A stretch of 64,000 nt of DNA from Blasia pusilla (GCA_050084515.1 CM114274.1:30008001-30072000); one strand, 5' to 3'; shown: positions 38,369 through 50,469, counted from the stretch's first letter. Notes: generated by a model not told the origin, from the letters alone. Made by a program: numbers and translations.

Positions 38369-40131
38369 ATGATGAATGTCAGATGAACAGCAACTTCAGT
38401 CAGAGTTTGGAGGTCTTCGTGCATCACACAACCCTGATTGTTGCTGATGTATTGTCAAGATACTTGACATCCAGTTTTGTAGGCTAAGAACGAACCTGCC
38501 ATAAAAGTTAAGGAAAGGTGAGGATAAGTGTAAGGGTGCGGTACCATAGGGAACATTGGGGAAATAGAGGGATCCGTTTTCTGTAGCTATATTCATTCCA
38601 AGCACACGTTCGTGTGGCATACTAAAACATGCACACTTTTGGCTAGTGAGCGGAGGATGGCACCCTTTCCGTCAGAAGCGTACAACGCAAAGAAAGCTGC
38701 AACGGAAATTGGTTATCACCGGTGCACACGAGGGTACGGAAAAGCGGGACTAAATCATGTCCATAATGACATGATTTAATCAGCACGTCATTCTGATAGT
38801 TTAACTCCGAAGAATTCTGCAGAAATACAGTTTTCTTTGGTGTAATTATGGTGGCTAGGACAAGGGAAAGATTTGGAATTTTTATTTCATATTACTGAAG
38901 TAAATAATGTGTTTTTCTTCCAAATGACTGAGAATTCTCTTCATTCCGAATTTCACGTAAAATGTTAGTTCGACGACGAATTGACACCGCAATGGTTACA
39001 ATGTACAGCCGCAGCGACAAAGAAAGATCATTGTAAATCTTCATGAAGTTGAAGGATGTAAACATTCAGTAGACTTTACCCATTTATTCTCATCCTGAAC
39101 ATTATAGACATGAACGTATCATGATTAAATTAAACTTTATTCTACTTCGACACTACAGGTCAGTTAAATATCTGGTGCACTCACTGACTTGAAATGCCAG
39201 AAAATTTTGACTGCGATTCTACAACATGCGATTCTGGGCACGTCGGTCTATAGAAAGCAAGTGTGCCGTCCCTTGCGAGTTTCGGTCTACGTCGGCTTCG
39301 TTGGTTGTTGGCACTTCTGGGCCCGTGGTCACACAATTATTTGACGTACTACAATGCATACGAAGAGAGCCGGAGAATTATAATTGTGAATCTTCGGTAA
39401 GCAACGATCTGGGCACATCTCTCTAAATCACGGTCGCTTGTGCTGAATGATGAAGTTCGGTCATCAAACGGTCACTTGCATGGCCAATGGCCACTTTCTA
39501 CCTAATATTATGGGTAGAGATCAGATCAGACGGTTTTGACCAGGCATGATGAACACACATTAGTTCTAGATTGTGAGGACTCACCAGTATGATATATCTG
39601 AACATCAAACTCCACAGCTAAAATTGGAATGACTGACAACCGAATGGACTCAACCAATTATAGCCAACCCAAAGGCGAACATCCGCTAGACCTAGTACGC
39701 AGATGGCGCAACTTCTACTATACCAGCCCATACCATTTGCGTTTAACTCCACCACCTTGTGGATCAGCAGCATTCCTTCTAGGTTTAGTATTTCCATCAC
39801 TCTAATTGATTGCTACTCGTACACACTAGCATACCCTTTTGTTCAAAACCACCGAAGTATTGAACACATTGCAACTAGAGACAATGAGCATTGCTTGATT
39901 ACAAGTTAATATAGTTGATAAGGTGGAAAATCAATTACAAAATTGCTCAACATAGTATTCGTTGGATGCAGTAGGGGATACTTCTGAGGAAATTGCCGGG
40001 GGAAGTGCACAATAAGAAACAAAATTTGCTGCATATTCAATCACTAGTGGAAGGACAAAGGAAGCACTGGATTCATAAATTTGGGATAAGTTACAAGTTA
40101 ACTCTGGAATTCTGGGACCTAATAGAATGTA
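38369..40131. other. convergent intergenic region between helicase and threonine deaminase
   Basis: The two genes end towards each other, so this 1.76-kb stretch contains both 3' UTRs. Apart from a small hairpin (38751-38778) I see no gene. Open frames are short and without domains. Confidence 0.6.
38751..38778. repeat. 11-bp perfect inverted repeat
   Basis: TAAATCATGTC, six bases, then its exact reverse complement, about 380 bases past the helicase stop. It could be part of a 3' UTR or a chance hairpin. Confidence 0.7.
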
Positions 40132-43100
40132 TCAGTGCATTATCAACTCATATGCTTCATTACATCTCTCATCGTTGTACTGATAACCTAATGTATTGGC
40201 TTTTGCAATAAACTCTGCCTCATCCTCCTTGGGGACCTGCATACCAACCAGCACATTCGCTCCCATCTCACCCTGCACACACACCAAGCCACACCTGGAG
40301 ATTATCTCTAACCTGCTTAAGGTTCAAAAGAAGGTCTTCCACTTGTTTGTGAGAAGGGAATATGATTTTTCTAAATTTGACCTACTTGCTTGCTTAATGT
40401 AAGTGCAAGTCCTTATGGGCACAGTGCCCAGCATCTGGATGGAAAGTGCCTCGTACCTGTGCTCTGTAGTGGAAGAGAGAGATGTTCCATCGAGGGCTGA
40501 AGGCTTCCAAAAACTTCATCAGTGTACCAGGCCGTTCTGGGAATACAAATCTTAACAGCACCTCACTGTCTACCCTAGTTCGCCCACCCATCTGAAACAT
40601 TGGTAACACATTAACAACAGCCCTCAGGGATATTAAGAAAAGAAAATGAATGAATGAACTGACGTATTGACCTTGCGGACCCCAGAGGGCCTGTGGGACT
40701 TTAAATTACCATAATTGTAGCATTTGCACAAGCCAGATCACACAAGACAAGGGACCATCATAGTAGCTAAATCCTATCAATATTCTACTCCAGCCACACT
40801 AATAGATTTGATTTGATTTCTAGTCCACAGGAAGCCTACTTGGCTTATGGGACCCCTTCCACATGTGATATTGATATCACATCGACAGGCACCTTCACAT
40901 CTAGATTTCAAACATTTCTGTTCAGGGTTCTCACTGAGGAGATGTGGTTTTTGAGTGAAGACCTGGAACTACTTTTTATCCAAATTCTTGACCCGGGAGC
41001 ATAGCCAAGGCACACAAGGTCTACTCTCTCTCGAACATGGATCATCCATGCCCCAGGTAGGGAAAACCACTGCCCTGGGGTTGAGACCGCCCCCCACTGT
41101 CCAAGGGGAGAGTTGAACCTGGGACCTCTTTGAGAGGACCTTATGTCAGTTCAGCTAACCTCTTGCTCATCTACTGCATAGTAAAACTTAGCTATTTGAA
41201 CATCATTCTACCCAGGGTTGTGCCAAGGAGGTCGGAGGAAGATTTCCAATGTTCTGACGGAAGATGCATTTTAAAAAGTTAAGGTATTCATTGACCAATT
41301 ACTGAGATGACAACATCATCTGTCTTCCCTTCTAGTCAGAGTGATCCTAAACCCTTCTTCAACCACAAGTCTAATGAGACCCATGCGTATCTGATCAGTG
41401 ACTAGTGTTGTTCTGAAGAAATGAGGGCAGAAAGGTATCAGCCTTGTTCAGGTTATCTCCCAAAATTCATGAAGGTGCCATATTTTCTCATCCTTTTCCA
41501 CATCCTTGTGTTTTATTCATTCCCCTCTACTAATGCTCCTGGTGAATATCCCAACTGGTGAGTAGACATCTGGGTAGTGTGTAGCCCCTCATACAAGTAC
41601 ATGCTAGCGCTTGTTTTCAATTCACTTGTGAAGCTATTTCTGTGGTCACAGTACTGGTTTGCTGCATTAGTAAAGGACCATCCGCAGAAGTTTTGAAAGC
41701 TCTTGCAAACAGGTCAGTACATTCCTCATGATACCAGCCATGAGGGGCCGTCCAAACTACCATATGATCTGGCTAGTTATAGATAATGTTGTCCCAGCCA
41801 CACGTAGTTTGTGTGGCATGGACAACATTTCTATTGTTCTGTAGGAGTTTGATTCCAAGGTGTGAAGGAACCTTAAACCCGCATTAGCTTTACTTTAGCT
41901 GTAACTGGATTGTTGATGGTTGTTGGGGTGAACATGATACTTAAGAAGATGAAATATCTCAGAATCTCAATAACTTGAAGCCTTACTCCCATCCTGTATG
42001 TGAATGTGGACATCCTCTTTGATTCCTTGACTCAAAAGTAAAAGATAACCTTTGTTTTCTAGTAGATTGACTTCCTTTCCAGTAATATTGCACTCTCATG
42101 GTTTATGCAGATAGCGTCGGTATCACTGATCCTTTCCCAAAAGGGGCCTATTCAATTTTGGAAAACTGTTCTTACGGATGGGTTGCTGTCTTGAGAGACT
42201 TTGCCATCCCTGAATCCGTGCAGAGTGGCTCTAGAGGATTTCGATCCTACAGAGAAGAATGACACTGTCATGCAAAAGATTCCCAACTCCCTCAAACTTT
42301 ACACCCTAATTTGCTCCATCAAATTTTACCAGTTGGTGCATTGGGCCATTTGCAAGTTCTTACGAGTTTTCAGTTCAACATGATGTTTGGAGACGCTGTA
42401 AACTAAACAGAAACTCTCTGCCTTTGCAATCACTTGATGTCAAAGCTTTGCCTCAGGCAGTCATACAAAATAAACTCCATAGAATACGAAGAGAGGAAAA
42501 GAGAGGAACTCACAAGATGTCGTAGGTGGTCTTTCGCTAGATCATTGTTGGTCATATCCATCGTCCTCAGTCCCTCTTCCTGCAATCTAGATTTCACTCG
42601 ATCTAGCTGCTCCTCACTGATTACACCAATGCTGCATGGGTGACCAAAATATTAAGTAAGTCCACCACCGAACCAGTGAAACTATTTTCCTAGACCTCTG
42701 ATCCACTTGAATAAGACTCACAACATACTTTCTCCAACCATACATTGAAAATTCCCCTGGAAAGGTCCAATCCCATTCAAGACAACCACCAAGGAAGAGT
42801 CATCTAAGGTCCATGGCGATTTCTCTGCTGAAATGAAGGGGAATCCCAATACCTGCAAAGAACAAGAGCTTGCTCTCTGCCACTGAAGCGATATTTGAAC
42901 TCTGTGATGTTTGCAGGCCCGACCTGCATCACAAGCAAAAAAAAAATTGGCGACTTCAATAAGGAGGCCACAACCTGGTGTCTCCCTCAAGTCTGATGTC
43001 ATAAAGAAAAATGAGGTTGAACCTAGAGTTTTAGTCTGATGGTAGATGTGAGACATCCTGAATCCTTGTAGCTGTCTCAAGGTGCCTTAGCCAAGGTAAG

Positions 43101-46100
43101 TAAGTCCTTGAGAGTATCCATCCATGAAGAAGGCTCTTGTGAGTCAATCCAGCCAAAGGACAATCTTCCCTTTGCCACATTCTAGATCTCTTATCAATTT
43201 ATAATCAAATCATAGAAAATAACGGATAAAGACTGTGACTCACTACCAATCTGAGCACAAACTTCCATGGACTTTTAAGACTATCAAGGGTTCCCAAGTA
43301 ATTGTCACAGTATTCCTCACGGCCATGTGCAAACCCACAAAATGAAGCAGATCGATTCTACAGCATAATAAAGGCCATAATGATCCATGATCTGAGTATA
43401 AAGTCTTCGGGCACTCACTGCATTAACAAACTTCTTGAAATAGCCAGGCGCCTCTGGCATATATGTTGCAAGCACAGCTTCTCTACGAGCTCCCACGTCA
43501 GCTAGCTCAGTCACAATGCGCAGACGATCAAAATTCATATTTGCTCCACTTGCAATTGCCACCACCGTCTCATTTTCCAGTCCATAATAGTTGCAGTAGG
43601 CTTTTGCCCCAGCTAAAGACAGAGCCCCTGCAGGCTCTAGGATACTGCGAGTTTCTTCAAACATGTCCTGCAAAAGACCTCACAAAGAAGTCATTGCCAA
43701 ACATGGGAATTTGTTAGGAAATATCACAAGATTTCAATGAACTCCAATGATAGAAGTGATGTGAGTGCAAAATATAGGAAGGCATACCTTGATAGCAGCA
43801 CAGATGGAGTCCCGATTCACAAGCACAATTCCATCCACAAGTTCCCGGCACAATCGAAAGGTCTCTTCTCCAATGAGCTTAACCGCAACTCCATCTGCAA
43901 AACCCCCACACTGATCCAGTTGCACCCGCTGGCCATGGTATAATGACAAAGCCATCGCATTTGCATCAACTGGTTCAACTCCAATTATGCGGACCTAAAA
44001 TGTCAATCCACTAAAATGTGTCAATATCAACTCTCAGAAGGAAGGATACGCTGATTAAAGCGAACATCCTCCATTCTGGTGAATTTTGTAAAGCAAAGCT
44101 TTCCAACTCAAAAAAGACTCTATTGCTGACAGTTCTTCAAGGTAGGTTTTTACATACACTCTCTCTACCTCTGCATCTGACAGTTGTCTCTGCTGAAATA
44201 AATTTATCGACAGCCTGAATTCACCTCTTGCCAGTTTCAGCAAAGGTGAGCTCAGAGGATGTTGGTCCAGTTCTTGGGATACAATCTTAAAGATGGTTCA
44301 TTCAAACCCGGGGGTCCAGAATAAGTGTTAAAAACTAACTAAATCAAAGGTCAGACATGAAAAGGGCATCCTAATCGAGCTGAATTTCTCCGGAGTTTTA
44401 GTGACATGTAAGAACTACACTACCATAGAGATCCATACCTCAGGACGGACTCGTTTGAGGTAAGCAGCAACACCTGCAATGAGTCCACCTCCTCCTACAG
44501 GTACAAACACAGCATGAAGGGGTCCCTGATGCTGGCGTAATATCTCCAATCCAACTGTTCCTTGCCCAGCTATGATGTCTGGGTGATCAAATGGTGGCAC
44601 AAACACACGACCCTCGTCAAGAGCACGTTTCTTGGCATAAGCCTGAGTCTCATCATAGGCATCTCCCACAAGGACCACCGTAGCTCCTAATCTTTTGACT
44701 GATTTCCACTGCAACCAAGAAGCAAAACTAGGTCATGTCTGTCTCATAAATAGCATTTGCAGTCTCAACCAATTTCCTCTTGCTCCACTAATGCACACCA
44801 TATAGACATAGCTGGTAGAGCTTCAGAGGACAGCACTGTGACACTAACCATGCTTCACATTATCCCTGAAAGAGGAGAACTGGATAAAGATTAGATGCAC
44901 ATTCATGCTTGTGCCAGAAACTTGGCAGTGTCCCGGTGCCCAAAATCCCTCTGGCTTTATCGAGTTTTAGTACACCTATGGTAGTTTAAGATCAAAAATT
45001 TGTTGTCTCGTCTAGATCCTATGATAAACCTGAACAAGTGCCGGTGCGTCTGGGAAAAATACAGTCACACGAATATCTAACCGGAGCGTCTTGCGTGTAT
45101 CCGCCCAGGTACACAAGACATGAAGAAATGGAAATGCTCCGTTATCAGGGGCTTGTCTTACCAGACCAGTCGCCGTGCAAAGCCTAGATAAACCTTATGA
45201 GAACTTCAAGAAGGGCTACAGATTGGAGCTTCTCACCTTGATTTCAGGGGTAGTCACCGGCATGGCAATAACTGCATCACATTTTAAACGGCGTGCTGCC
45301 AGTGCGACCCCTTGTGCATGATTGCCAGCGGACGAGCAGATTACACCTCTTTCGAGTTGTTCACGAGGCAAATTCGCCATCATGTTGTAAGCTCCACGCA
45401 GCTTGAATGAAAAGACCTGCAGTGACATCGACACAGATGTAAATTAAGTAACAAAACACTCATGCATTCGCCGTCGAATACTGCAGTCTCAGTATTTGTA
45501 AGAAAAATAGAACAATGTGATGTAAAGAGAAAGCGTCCCAACAGTCACAACTGCTATAAGGCAACCTAGGACTGTAGCCGAACAACTTCCTCCACATAAC
45601 TCGATGTCTTAATGCAGTAGTAGTAGGATCCCAAATAACTAACCGGCTGCATATCTTCACGCTTGAGCAGTATTCGATTGCCAATCCTTTCACTCAACTT
45701 TGGGGCCAACTCGAGGGGCGACTCAATTGCGACGTCATAAACCTTGGACGTCAAGATGCGAGTTAAATAAGACATTGCATCTGCTGCCTCGCCATCTTGT
45801 GTGGGAGCTGTCCGATCCGAGACACCTCCCAGATAACCCGCCTCGTACTGCAGAGAATCAGGAGACGCTCTCATGAACGGAGCAGCCGCACTGGCGTCAA
45901 TTTCCTCTGTGGAACCACCTAGACTGGTTGATTCTTGAGATGGTGGGGCGATAGCAGCACCGCGCAATGCAGGAAGATTCCGCCCAACCGAATTCCCTTT
46001 GCTCGACGAATTGGGGAGCCACGAACCCCCGCCATCCACCGAAGCGACAGCCCAGACAAAACAGGACGCATCATTCGCACATTTCTTCTGATCGGCAGAT

Positions 46101-46252
46101 GGCCGCAGATTGGACACGCGGAGACCTGAAAACGATGAGAAAGCGCGATTCCCCTGCTCCTTGTTGTGCGCGGAACGCTCCGCGCTCAGCCGCGGCTGCT
46201 GCAAGACCACTCCCAAATGCTGAGAGGACGGAAGAGTCCTCAGCGATTCCAT
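40132..46252 (-). CDS. OMR1: biosynthetic threonine deaminase (threonine ammonia-lyase), plastid
   Basis: It converts threonine to 2-oxobutanoate and ammonia, the first step of isoleucine synthesis, using PLP. Nine exons fit phase: 46252-45644, 45416-45237, 44708-44439, 43994-43788, 43667-43419, 42923-42853, 42631-42514, 40591-40457 and 40272-40132. They total 1980 bases, 659 aa. Residues 1 to about 115 are Ser/Ala-rich and look like a plastid transit peptide plus linker. The catalytic domain has SFKLRGA (PLP lysine 208), SSAGNHAQG (231-239) and GGGGL (335-339, phosphate loop). The C-terminal half has two ACT-like regulatory segments (NITEFKYRF near 510; [11 protein letters not shown] near 582), the sites where the family senses isoleucine and valine. 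The enzyme appears complete. The start is the first ATG in the open frame. Intron 7 is the longest (1.9 kb) and contains a SINE. The gene converges on the helicase. Confidence 0.96.
40990..41175 (-). repeat. tRNA-derived SINE in a threonine deaminase intron
   Basis: Read on the minus strand, ATGAGCAAGAGG is followed by an A box (TTAGCTGAACTG, 41158-41147) and a B box (GGTTCAACTC, 41119-41110) at tRNA spacing. A G-rich body (GTGGGGGGCGG) comes next. It lies in the 1.9-kb intron between exons 7 and 8, in the same orientation as the gene. The 3' end is approximate and no target-site duplication was resolved. Confidence 0.55.
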
Positions 46253-47399
46253 CGCGATCAACTACCTCTCTCCTAACTCAATGCTGAATTTCCAAGCTCT
46301 ATGCTCTTTCTACAACCCGCATCCACCAATGCAGCTCAGACGACCAGCTCCGTCTCTCTGAATCTACGATCTGTCCTCTCTCCGGAGGAACTGACCTCCA
46401 CCGCAATCCGTAATCCGAATTACGAATTCCGTTTCCCCGATAAACCCGTCCGGCGAACAATTTTGCAGCATCCAAAGCCTTCTTACCGTGACATCCCTGT
46501 CGCGGCTGACACGTACTCTACACTCCCTACAACTCTCGAGACTCTTACTTACTTCTTACTAAGATCGGGAATCGCGAGCCTTCGTAGGTACTACGCCATG
46601 TCCGTTTCGGGTGTTCGAGAGAACGCGAAGCACAAATTTCAGAGCCTCCTCTCAAGTAACTTTACCGGATGTCCCCGAAGTAGAAGAGGTTGAAGTAATG
46701 ATCAGATCGCATTTCAGCCCCTTCCCCGATGTGCACTGGGAGTTCGGATCCCCTTCTTTCGAGATTCGTTTCGGTGGTGGCTAGTGAGGCCTGCGTATGC
46801 TTGCCTCGTTCCTGAGCACCAGCTTCGATTCGATATCTTCCCTGCCTGCCCTTGTTCCTTTTTTTTGCAGCAGCGCCGCCACAGTCCCAGCATCCCTGGA
46901 CCGGACAAGTCAGACATGCATGGAAGGCATTTCCAGATCGCGCGACCCCCACTGCAGAGTCCTGTAACGGCCGACCGGTGGTAGGTTAGTTCTTCATGTA
47001 CGCCATTGATGTCACTTACGCCGTTAACTTCCTGAACAGAGCAGTCCAAATAATCCCTTTGGGGACGCCTCGAGGATAGATACTTTGTCCACTCGCAGTC
47101 GCAGGGAGGCGGTGCCTTACTGTGTGCAGCTCTTTTCTCGCGGCATTGCTCGTCTAGGGTAGTTCTTCGGTGCCGTGTGGAGCTGCGGGGCTGGAGTTTC
47201 CTGCGATTGATTGACCGTTTGCTTGAATTGCGAAATGTCGTTTAACAGCTGGGCTTTGGGCGTTGGAAGATTCTCCTCAACAAGTTTCTAAATGATGGAA
47301 TGATCTCCAAAGCTGGTGAAGTGCTTTCCACTTCCGTTTCATATTCCGCTTGGACCGAATTCGTAGACCACCGCGCTACCACCTTGCTGACATAAAATC
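46253..47399. promoter_or_regulatory. upstream region of threonine deaminase
   Basis: This holds the 5' UTR and promoter of the minus-strand deaminase gene and ends where retrotransposon sequence begins. Open frames on both strands (for example plus 46301-46693) overlap the expected 5' UTR and have no domain, so I do not call them genes. No clear TATA box was identified. Confidence 0.4.
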
Positions 47400-47439
47400 T
47401 TCTGACTACCGCGCCATCGAGTTCTCCTGAAATTCCTGA

Positions 47440-48472
47440 CGATTACTATGAGTTTGAGGTGGTTCATAGGCCAGGTCGGCTGAACCAGGATGCGGATGGG
47501 TTGAGTCGTAACCCATGTCCGAGTCAGAGAGATGACAGAGGAGCTCGATGGCACGGAGAGAGTGATGAGGAGATGGTGCCAGGTTGGCATGCATATGCCT
47601 ATCTTTGTTGGTTGACTATGGCAGGTCAGCCACAGGTGATGACTACAATGGTAGGATTGGATGATGAGTCTTTGGATCCGGAGGTCAGTGAGGAGGCAAA
47701 AGGTGGTCGTGATATCCATGACGAGGTGGAGGTTGTGGAGTTCTTGCGCACAGGCGTCATAGCGAGCACAGTGAGTGCTAGAGAGCGGGATCGGATCCTA
47801 CAGAGAGCTAGGAGGTTCAAGTGGGAGGGGACTCACATTTTGTGGGTATGGGGAGATACTAGGATACGAGTGGTACCTCATCCTTCCTAGTGAGCACCTG
47901 TAGTGCGACATGCCCATGAGGAGTTGGGACATTTTGGAGTAAAGCGTACTTACAACTTACTCCAGGTTCAATATTGGTGGCGCGACAAGCATACTGGGAT
48001 ACAACAGTTTGTGGCCATATGTATGGTATGTGACAGAGTGCGAGCATCCTTCAATGCTCCCACTCCGCAGTTACATCCGTTGCCTATTATGGGTTTAGGT
48101 TATCGATGGGGTTTAGACTTTGCGAGACCTTTGCCATTGACGGGGCGTCATCATAGATACGTGTTGGTCATGGTGGAGCATTTCTCCAAGTGGATAGAGT
48201 TGGTGGCACTACCGGAAAAGGCGAGCGAGGGAACAACTTATGCATTTCTAGATCGTGTGCTAAGTCACTTTGGTGCACCGGCGGAGGTGTTGACTGACCA
48301 GGGTACTGAGTTCAGGGGAGAGTTTCAGGCCTTGTGTGATCAGGCGCTGATAGATCACCGCACCACGTCCAGAGATCATCCTGAGGCAAATGGGTTGGCG
48401 GAGAGAGTGGTACAGACGGTGAAGAGAGGATTGCGAAAGTATGGCTTGCAGCGGGGACAGTTGAGGGAGTGA
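47440..48472 (+). pseudogene. gypsy RNase H end and integrase
   Basis: EVVHRPGRLNQDADGLSRNP is the end of RNase H. The integrase zinc region follows: HEELGHFG, then YWW and CMVCDRVRAS. The DDE core has RWGLDFA (first Asp), LTDQGTEFRG (second Asp) and HPEANGLAERVVQTVK (Glu), so the catalytic triad is still visible. A stop at about 47890 separates RNase H from the integrase frame, and another ends it at 48470. It is related to Ty3/gypsy integrases and non-functional as it stands. Confidence 0.9.
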
Positions 48473-48600
48473 GACCTACAGTTGCCATGGTTGGCTATGG
48501 GTTATCGCTTTAGTCGGCATACATCCTTGGCATCATTTTCACCGTACTTCTTCTCGTCTTTGGGAGAGAGCCAGATTTACCTACAGCGATTCGACGTGAC

Positions 48601-48915
48601 ATGGTGGAGGTGTTAGATCTTAATGATCCAGATGTGTGGGTACAAGCATGTTGTCAGAGGGCGAAGGCTTTTCGTAGAGTTATGCCTATGGCCTTTGAGA
48701 ACTTAGCTATTGTTCAGCATAGAGATACATTGAGGTACTCGACCATTCGTGGAGGAGGTTATCGTCCACGGATTAGGAGGTTTCATCCTTGAGATTACGT
48801 GTATTTACAACAGGCGGAACCCACGACACTAGATGGCACTGTAGGGCGCACGATCCTAGGTGTGCGTGAGGTATTACTGATCGGAGTACTCATGTTGGAA
48901 GCACGGGATCCTTTG
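48601..48915 (+). pseudogene. gypsy integrase C-terminal region
   Basis: The frame DPDVWVQACCQRAKAFRRVMP, then RRFHP, stop, DYVYLQQAEPTTLD matches the usual '(R)A..R.......F..GDyVyL' region that follows gypsy integrase cores. An in-frame TGA replaces what is normally the Gly of the GDYV motif. Confidence 0.6.
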
Positions 48916-49014
48916 GTTTGGAAGGATCATGTGCGCAATTGTGCGCCATGTCATCTTCTGAACGTAGACGGGACGGTGGATCCGAGCTTGGCAGTGGTAC
49001 CTATAGGCTTGAGG

Positions 49015-49151
49015 TGTATGTTGTGCGGATTTGCGAGGGGTGTAGCACCTTGTTGGTATGTGATGGTTGTTCTCGAGGGTGGCATATGTCATGTCTGACC
49101 CCCCCTCTTGATGTGGTTCCCACGGGACGATGGATGTATCTGAGATGTGTA
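49015..49151 (+). pseudogene. PHD-type zinc finger in the gypsy element, frameshifted
   Basis: CMLCG (49015-49029) lies in one frame. After a shift the text continues TLLVCDGCSRGWHMSC, then LTPPLDVVPTGRW, ending in MYLRC. This is the C4HC3 PHD pattern 'C..C...LLCDGC..G.H..CL.PPL..vP.G.W.C..C'. The penultimate Cys is Tyr and the first pair is in another frame, so it is dead. It follows DHVRNCAPCHLLN, directly continuing the integrase C-terminal polyprotein, which argues it belongs to the element. Confidence 0.7.
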
Positions 49152-49235
49152 TAGGGTAGTAGGTCATGTCAGAGAGATGTGATATTTTCTATCTGGAGTT
49201 GGGAGGATCCATCTGCCAGCTAGGGGGGCAGTTGT

Positions 49236-49366
49236 GCGATCTCCATGTATATGTATGAGTTGATTTTTGTACATGTGTGGATCGACCCGTGTGTGGGGAA
49301 GATCGGTGTTATGTGGTGTAGATGTGACCAGCAATGTATGTTGTGTAGCGATATGTATGCGCACAA
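49236..49366 (+). repeat. extra copy of the LTR 3' portion
   Basis: ATCTCCATGTATATG to TATGCGCACAACA repeats, with few differences, the last roughly 125 bases of the LTR at 49491-49976. About 125 bases of other sequence lie between this copy and that LTR. Confidence 0.8.
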
Positions 49367-49490
49367 CAACTGTCACATCTGAGGAGCCAATAGGCCGAGA
49401 TCTATCGTGGATAGGGCGTAGAAGCCAGCAGACTATCTTGAGTGTAACTTTGTCCCACTGTGTCGGATGAGGTTGAGGATAGATCCATTG

Positions 49491-49976
49491 TGTCAGGAAC
49501 GTTGTTTCTGACAACTTTCATGTTGAGGTCTTTCACAGTAGGGTGACTTGTTGACCTGGTCACCCGCCCCTGGTAACCTGTGCCCGCAGGTTACCAAGGG
49601 GAGGGCTATTTTTAGGGGAAAAGGCTCTTCCCAACCGTATATAAGAGAGGAAGATGGCTTTCCTAAGCCATCTTTCTCATGTTGGGCCGTTGGAGCACCT
49701 CTCTTGTATGTGTGTTAGATAGGACTAGGGTGCTAGCGTCCGGATTCCTTGATAGCACAGGGTGGACGAGGCTTGATATGCCGATGTAGATTGAGGAGTG
49801 GAGTTTTAGGCCAGGTGTGCCGTTTTTACTATTTTTTTATTTTTTTTATCTCCATGTATATGTATGAGTTGATTTTTGTATATGTGTGGATCGACCCGTG
49901 TGTGGGAAGATCGATGTTGTGTGGTGTAGATGTGACCAGCGATGTATGTTGTGTAGCGATATGTATGCGTACGACA
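49491..49976 (+). mobile_element. LTR (plus orientation), about 486 bp
   Basis: It begins TGTCAGGAACGTTG and ends TACGACA, the TG...CA form of an LTR. It contains TATATAAGAGAG (about 49640), a likely core promoter, and matches the inverted copy at 49994-50469 along its whole length. It lies 3' of the integrase in the same orientation, so it would be the element's 3' LTR. Confidence 0.75.
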
Positions 49977-49993
49977 AATAGGATAGTTGACCT

Positions 49994-50469
49994 TATCGTG
50001 CGCATACACATCACTACACAATCCACATTGCTAGTCACATCTAAACACCGATCTTCCCAACATGCAGGTCGATCCATCCATAAGTGAAACGAACTCACGC
50101 ATATATACCGAGACCACAAAATAAAAATCAGAGTAAAAATGACACACCTGGTCTAAAACTCTACTTCTTAACCTCCATTGATATATCAAGCCTCATCTAC
50201 CCCTATGCTATAAGGGAATCCACACGCTAGCACCCTAGTTCCTATCTCACACTCCAGCAAAAGAGATGCTCCAACGGCCCAACATGAGAAAGATGGCTAG
50301 GGAAAGCCATCTCTCTCCCTTATATAGCCTTCAAAAGAGCCAAAAGGCTCTTTCCCTAAAAATCTACATGCACAAGTTACTGGTTGGCCTCTAACGTGCT
50401 CAACAGATCACCGACAAAAAAAGACCCAAAATAAAAATAGGGAAATTGTCGAAAACGACGTTCCCAACA
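49994..50469 (-). mobile_element. LTR of the same family (minus orientation), about 476 bp
   Basis: On the minus strand it reads TGTTGGGAACGTCG, then TATATAAGGGAGAG and GTTGGGCCGTTGGAGCA, to TGCGCACGATA. It is homologous to 49491-49976 but clearly diverged. Only 17 bases separate the two. No internal retrotransposon sequence follows on its other side, so it is a solo or truncated LTR. Confidence 0.75.

Larger units (their letters stand above)
47400..49976 (+). mobile_element. 5'-truncated Ty3/gypsy retrotransposon with PHD finger and 3' LTR
   Basis: The order on the plus strand is RNase H C-terminus, integrase (zinc region and DDE core), integrase C-terminal region, a PHD-type zinc finger, a G-rich run (AGGGGGGCA, about 49223-49231) resembling a polypurine tract, and an LTR. 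Gag, protease and reverse transcriptase are missing; the homology starts abruptly at about 47,410. Stops and frameshifts occur after the integrase. It lies just upstream of the threonine deaminase promoter. Confidence 0.85.

Noticed and set aside
46301-46693. Plus-strand frame of 130 codons divergent from threonine deaminase
   Set aside because: It covers the deaminase 5' UTR/promoter and shows no domain or homology that I recognise.
47235-47300. Short ATG frame (MSFNSWALGVGRFSST) before the retroelement, considered as a first exon cut by the insertion
   Set aside because: Too short, with no downstream exon, and not distinguishable from chance.
49164-50119. Several 60-115 codon frames in the LTR region
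   Set aside because: They are LTR sequence read in various frames, and the same words recur on both strands because of the inverted LTRs.
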